Below, in pieces: positions 59,093 to 64,000 of a DNA stretch of 64,000 bases. This DNA is from Cryptomeria japonica. Lineage: Eukaryota; Streptophyta; Pinopsida; Cupressales; Cupressaceae. A program made the position numbers and the translations under genes. The notes beneath the pieces are model-generated. The model saw only the letters and a program-made list of their open reading frames with translations, was not told the DNA's origin and made no database searches. Location of the stretch: contig NC_081412.1 of assembly GCF_030272615.1 (NCBI RefSeq), positions 543,758,335-543,822,334 of the forward strand, in the 5' to 3' direction. How positions within the stretch are numbered: the stretch's first letter is position 1; each line of letters begins with the position of its first letter.

Positions 59093-59649
59093 TTAAATCC
59101 ATCAGGATAAAATGCTTTCAAGACATATATTAGGTATAAAAGGAAGCCTACCCTATCATTTGAAGGGGTCTACCTACAATTCATGTGATCTCTTAATTAT
59201 AAAATCAATTCAATTCCAAGTGAACATGAAATCAAGAATTGAAGGAGAATTCAAGTTGGTGTAGGTGCATTTGGAAGACCAAAGGACTCAATGAAGCCAT
59301 TAAAGACTTTTGAAGGTCTTAGGAGTGAAGAGCCAATCATTTATGATGTGTTAAGGGGGCAGCCTTAAACAACACACACTAAGATTTGGCTGCTTAGGTG
59401 TGTTGTGGGCCCATTCCTTCCCTTGACGTCCCTTCCCATCCATTTCCATCAAAAAGACAATCACTATTAGCATTTGAATTCAAACAATGTTCCCGCGTTT
59501 GATTGCATAGAACAAAGCAAATGGCATAAGAAACTCTCATCTACCTCACAGCTATCATAGAATACCTCCCCAATGAGATATTCTCATGTCCTTTCCTACT
59601 TTATGCCATCGATGAAATACATAAGCATCCTCACAATGCAGTCAATGCA

Positions 59650-60090
59650 ACAAATATATTTCCATTTTGATCAGTTTTATTTGCCAACGTACTCTCTACC
59701 TATGCCAAAATGGGAGCTTTGGAATAGAGTATGGGCTTCCATCAAAGCAGAAGGTAAGGGAAATTAATATCAGATGCTTATGGTTGGAAATGCTCTGTTT
59801 GACATGTTTGGAAAATGTGGAAGTATAGACATGAAAGCGCATGAACTCTTTGGTGAGATGAATCAAAGAAACACAATCTAATGGAATGCTATGATTGCAG
59901 GATATGCACAAAATGTGTTTGAAATGGATTTAGAAACTTCAAACCAAATATGATTAGTGAGTATAGATGTTGTAGTGCAACTTCCTAGGTACACATGCAT
60001 GCAAAATGTGTAAGCTTTGATAAGGCACATGAACTGTTTGACATAATCCCTCAAAGATCACCCAATATCCAATGATGGTTGGGAGAAAGA
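59650..60090 (+). pseudogene. PPR protein gene fragment
   Basis: Pentatricopeptide-repeat proteins bind organelle RNA. Pieces in the plus strand: YAKMGALE (59701-59730), VGNALFDMFGKCGSIDM (59783-59833), HELFGEMNQRNTI-stop-WNAMIAGYAQN (59838-59915) and DKAHELFDIIPQRSPN (60017-60065). These are typical of plant PLS-class PPR repeats (VGNAL.DMY.KCG; WNAMIAGYAQNG). Stops and shifts break it and no full-length gene surrounds it. Confidence 0.75.
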
Positions 60091-63000
60091 AAACAACAAA
60101 TTTTTGAGAATCTTAAATATTTCTTTATTCATCATTATAAATCTATTATGAATTTAGTCTCAATATTGCAGAAATTTATTCTATTATGAATGCAATATTT
60201 AGGGATGTAATCTTTATATATATTTTTTAATTAGGAAAAGGTCCTAATAGAATCCCTAGCTAATTAATCTAGAGAAAGATACCACTAAAGAAAGAAATTC
60301 AATCCTCACCACTATGGTCTTGAAGGCTTTTAAGACACTTGGATTCCTATTTTGGCCCGCTTTTCCTTGACCCTATGTTAAGATAGTAAACTAGTTTGGA
60401 CCAATAGAGGATAAGTATTTCTTGAACCTTCAAGGACATGTGTAGAGCACCACATGGATGTTTCTCCATTATTGAAATCTTTGAATATGCAAGTAAACAA
60501 AGTAAGTGTGGTATTTGTCTTTTCGATATGTTGTGGATAATATTAATCAAATATGTAATTTTTTTTATGCTATATACACTATGTTTTGGATTGAATTTAG
60601 GTAAGCAAAGAGGTAATGGAAGAATAAAAGAGGTACGCAAAGGAAGAAGAGTGAAATAGGTGGTTTGGGATGGAGGTTACAAGTATATATGATAATTCGT
60701 ATGGATAATTTGTTGTCTATAAAGAGGGAAATAAGATATCACAACTGCAACATGAATGAATGCCTCATCTATAGAAGAAAAAGGTACCTCTAATGGTTTC
60801 AAAATTTGTCAAAATAGTTATGATATACCAAATAATCAAGTGGAATATCCTTTAGGTAACTAATATTATATTCAAACTATTTATTTTGATTTTCATCATA
60901 TATGGACCTAATTGCCCCACGTTTAGGATATAACTATAGGAGATAATTTATTACATTTAAAAGTCCATCATAAATAAATAAATTATACATGCTATGTGAA
61001 TGTTCATTATCACAAATTAATTTTAATTCATTTATCTACATGAATAAACTCTTTATTTATTAGTTCTAGGAATGGAGCACTCACATGGGCAAACAAAATG
61101 CTAGGTTTGAGAAAAATAGTTAAGAGATTGGATATATTTTTTTATATTTTCCAAATGGCTTAAGTATAATGATAATATAATTTTTAAAATAGGCTTATAT
61201 CACTTTCCTTTGACTTGGTCATGGAAGATCATCTAAACCCCGAATGCACCTTCATCTTTAAAAACATGTAGTTTAGGGTTAATCATTCATATCTATCTTA
61301 TCAAACATTAGAGGAGTGAGCTTCTAAAAGTAAGAAGTACCAAGATGTGTGCTCTAGTAAAAATTTTGTAGTCCTAAATATCCACAAAATTTGGAACAAT
61401 AATACAATTTTTTAATAATATTTAATTGTAAAAGAAAGGATTAAAATGGAACTAAACACTCTAAATAATATAATCAGGGTTAAAGGGATAAACTAGGATC
61501 AATTCATGAAGGCAAGATCTATTATCTCAAAATTAATAGATTCATGCAAGAAAGGAAATATTAAATATAGAGATAAAATTATTCTGTTGGACAAGTTCGC
61601 ACAATCCTTGGATAAATTCGCACTTTTATTAGCAGAGCTAATTCACTGATTGCATTGATTATTTTTTGTGTTTGCACTTTAACTTTATTTATATGGATCT
61701 TTTGACCAAGGTCAGCCTCAATCCTTTTTGGTGCCAATTTATATTTTGTGGCGTGGGTCCTTTTTGGTGTAGCATGGAGAATGGGGCTGGACTTGTCTTG
61801 GGGCCATGCTACCCCTTAAAGATAGGACCCAGTCCTAAATGGGTTCAGATGTTGCCTTAAGGAAATTCGAACCCATCTTTCCCTAGTTATAAACAACAGA
61901 TCTTGTCGTTACTTCATTTGTAAACAAAGTTTTAGAATTGAGGTCATTGTTTGGGAAACTTCATTGTTGCATATCAGCTATTAATAATGTTGTATCAGTT
62001 GAGATTGTTAACATCATTAATGTATAGGTACATAACTATCCTTCTGTGATTAGCAATTTTCTTTTGATCACTAGTCTATAGCATTCTGTCATTATTGTGA
62101 TTTGTATCATTCTTAACCAATAAAGCGTTCAATAGCATCATTATTGGCAATGTGATTAATTAATATGTTCATCATTATTGCTGCCATAACATTATAGGAA
62201 ATATTGTTGATCATGATAATTAGTATAAAACATTGTTGTTAAGACAGGACATTGTTGTCCTGAAATGTCAGACATGATTTTTATCATTGTTGTTAATTTA
62301 AGAAGTATTTGAAGAGGTCAGACAGACTGTTGTTGTCAATTTGAGCACTGCAGTAACTATTTTGTGTACATATTAGTCTCTTGGTTAAGGACGTTGGTAG
62401 GGTTAACATGTCTTATTTACCATAGTTGTGTTTTATCATATGAAGCAATCATTATCAGTTTGGCAAAGGCATTTATTCACATTCTTAAGGAAATTTATAT
62501 TATAATTATTTGTAATCAGTGATCTCAAAATTGATGAGAAAAATCCATATTTCAAAATTAATGGTGTATCCTCTCATTCACTTTCACTTTCTCACTCTTT
62601 GCACAATTAGGATTGATTTAAATTTTTAAATGTGAAAGAACATCAGTTAATTCTCCTTTTCATTTATTTTTTTCTTCATTTTTAGGGGTTCACCATATGT
62701 TACCAGTTATTTTTGACTATCCAAAGAAATCAAAAGTATCTTTATGTTTTGGTAAGCCACAAAATTACCAAGGAAGTTATTTGCTTCTATGGTTATAACC
62801 ATGTTGAATGAGTTAAGTGTCCCTATTATTCTAATATGAAACATGGGGCATGGATTGATGAGAAATTGACAAGCTACACTAGACAATTACTTTGCATATG
62901 ATATGAAGTGATGATGAGGAAGAAACAATCCAGAACATTCCACACAAATAATTAAAGTGACTCAAAGACTACAAAGCATGAGATGCAAACTAAAAAATTA

Positions 63001-63429
63001 ATCAACATAAGCCCAAAACTACCTCAAAAATGCTTGAAGAACATGTTTACAGATTATACACAATTGTCTTGCTATGTGGCATAAAAGTCATTATTCTAGA
63101 AAACCAACACACAAACAAAAAGATAGTCACATCAAACATTGACTATCATGTAGACCAGTAATGAAGGCAATGGAAATGGACTCTCATGGTTGTGAAGGTA
63201 CATGTAATGATTGATTAAATCAAAGCTTCCAATTGGAAGGGTTTGACTTAATGCAATGGGTGTAATCCTCAACATTCTCACATAAAGAAGACAAATGCAC
63301 CTGATGTTGAAGGTATTGCAAAGTCTAGGAGGGAAAATGCACCTCCTTTAAAACAAGTTGATGATGACTACTAGGAACTATAGAGCAGATCATCCTGCAA
63401 AGTTGTAAACTGTAATCAGTTTTGATCTA
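60091..63429. other. Spacer without recognisable gene
   Basis: Only short frames (for example 60438-60659 plus, 61666-61860 plus), none with a recognisable domain. 60900-61100 and 62090-62550 are strongly AT-rich. No terminal repeats or RNA genes seen. Confidence 0.45.
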
Positions 63430-63741
63430 CCATTGCAGATTGAAGAAAAGGCTCAAGAATCAGACCAAACTGCATGGAATGATAACTTTCCATTCATTTC
63501 TTGAGCCCTTGGGAAAGGCATAGAATTTATTGTCATAGGTAATATAATTAAGCTTGGTTTGTGAGAAGGCTTCTAATAAAAATGCCAATAGACAACCACC
63601 TTGGTTAAGTATCATGCCCACTTCATATAGAGAACCACCACTCCAAAGTTCAAATGGTTGTTGCAACTTAAAGAGAGCAAAGAAAAGAGCTTCAAATAGG
63701 TAAATGCTTGAGAAGCATGCAAGTTCCAAGGTGGGTACCAT
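63430..63741 (-). pseudogene. Ty3-gypsy RNase H fragment
   Basis: Minus strand: VGMILNQGGCLLAFLLEAFS (63625-63565) then QTKLNYITYDNKFYAFPKGS (63564-63505). This matches the pattern of the RNase H segment of Ty3-gypsy polyproteins (GG.LLAF.SEA...LNY.TYDKEFYA). The frame ends near 63460 and the flanks show no integrase or RT. A small decayed piece of a larger element. Confidence 0.7.
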
Positions 63742-64000
63742 GTGAACAATTGTGAATGAGCATCCTATAAAACAACAATCTTTACTTCATTTCATAGTTA
63801 CTAGGTTTGAATAGTTCAATTTGTCAAGAAGATTTTAAAAAATGGGCAATACAAAATTGTCAAAAACAAAGTAAATTTTTTATAGGAATTGAGAAATCTA
63901 GATTGAATCAAACAAAATCCAGTTAGTCCAAAAAAATCAAATCCCATTGGATTCAGCAACTATGATTCATTTAAATTTTAAATCATATTCAAAGCCAAAA

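Larger units (their letters stand above)
58108..59257 (+). repeat. Direct duplication carrying fragments D and E
   Basis: 58108-58477 and 58896-59257 match closely, including the non-coding tail (ATATTAGGTATAAAAGGAAG; TTTGAAGGGGTCTACCTA; AATTCAATTCCAAGTGAACA). Each copy has its own inverted repeat (58130-58164 with 58284-58322; 58909-58945 with 59071-59112). The start-to-start distance is about 785 bases. Confidence 0.88.

Noticed and set aside
1-64000. CRISPR arrays, bacterial operons, rRNA genes, endogenous viral genes
   Set aside because: Looked for and not seen. The retroelement genes are of Ty1-copia, Ty3-gypsy and LINE type, with no envelope or movement-protein-like reading.

Overview
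The window looks like nuclear DNA of a seed plant, most likely a gymnosperm (conifer-type). It is AT-rich and gene-poor. It holds one intact intron-containing gene among nested, decayed plant transposable elements: Ty1-copia-like LTR elements, an L1-type LINE, a CACTA element and a Ty3-gypsy scrap. No bacterial operon, CRISPR array or virus-like gene set was seen. The conifer assignment is inference from the repeat families and general texture.

Layout. 1-3230: the 5' half of a minus-strand LTR retroelement (copy 1) with LTR, primer-binding site and a multi-zinc-knuckle gag but no visible pol. 3666-7506: a broken minus-strand coding region of an unrecognised repeat family (family A, copy 1). 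8739-10744: remnants of another unrecognised family (B). 11190-17510: a decayed L1-type LINE on the minus strand (ORF1 with DUF4283 and zinc knuckle; ORF2 with endonuclease, reverse transcriptase, zf-RVT and RNase H). 17565-19035 or beyond: copia gag with a tandem duplication, plus primer-binding site and LTR. 19.1-24.3 kb: no recognisable gene. 24403-27756: an intact six-exon plant glutamate receptor-like channel gene (GLR, 916 aa). 29284-31490: tandem array of about 405-bp and longer units. 32841-38521: a decayed CACTA element with TNP2-type transposase.

39002-49105: family A copy 2, split by a complete 7.6-kb minus-strand LTR element (40844-48465). This is the same family as copy 1: two LTRs, primer-binding site, polypurine tract, a gag lacking its usual N-terminal domain, and a long second ORF in place of pol. 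50141-51176: a poly(A)-tailed retroposed sequence. About 52319-54549: a plus-strand LTR with primer-binding site.

54972-59257: the most interesting part, a cluster of at least five fragments of a DRM-type (domains-rearranged) DNA methyltransferase gene. Three of them (54972-57689) form a kilobase-scale inverted repeat just downstream of the plus-strand LTR. Two more (58108-59257) are a direct duplication, each carrying its own short inverted repeat. DRM enzymes carry out small-RNA-directed de novo DNA methylation, so a hairpin made of DRM sequence is a candidate source of small RNAs aimed at the methylation machinery itself. This is a hypothesis; the inverted repeat and the DRM-like peptides are visible in the sequence. 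59650-60090: PPR pseudogene. 63430-63741: Ty3-gypsy RNase H scrap.

How the genes relate: only the GLR gene appears able to make a normal protein. The rest is a record of insertions: a LINE next to a copia gag, an LTR element inside family A, and gene-fragment capture with inverted duplication next to an LTR.
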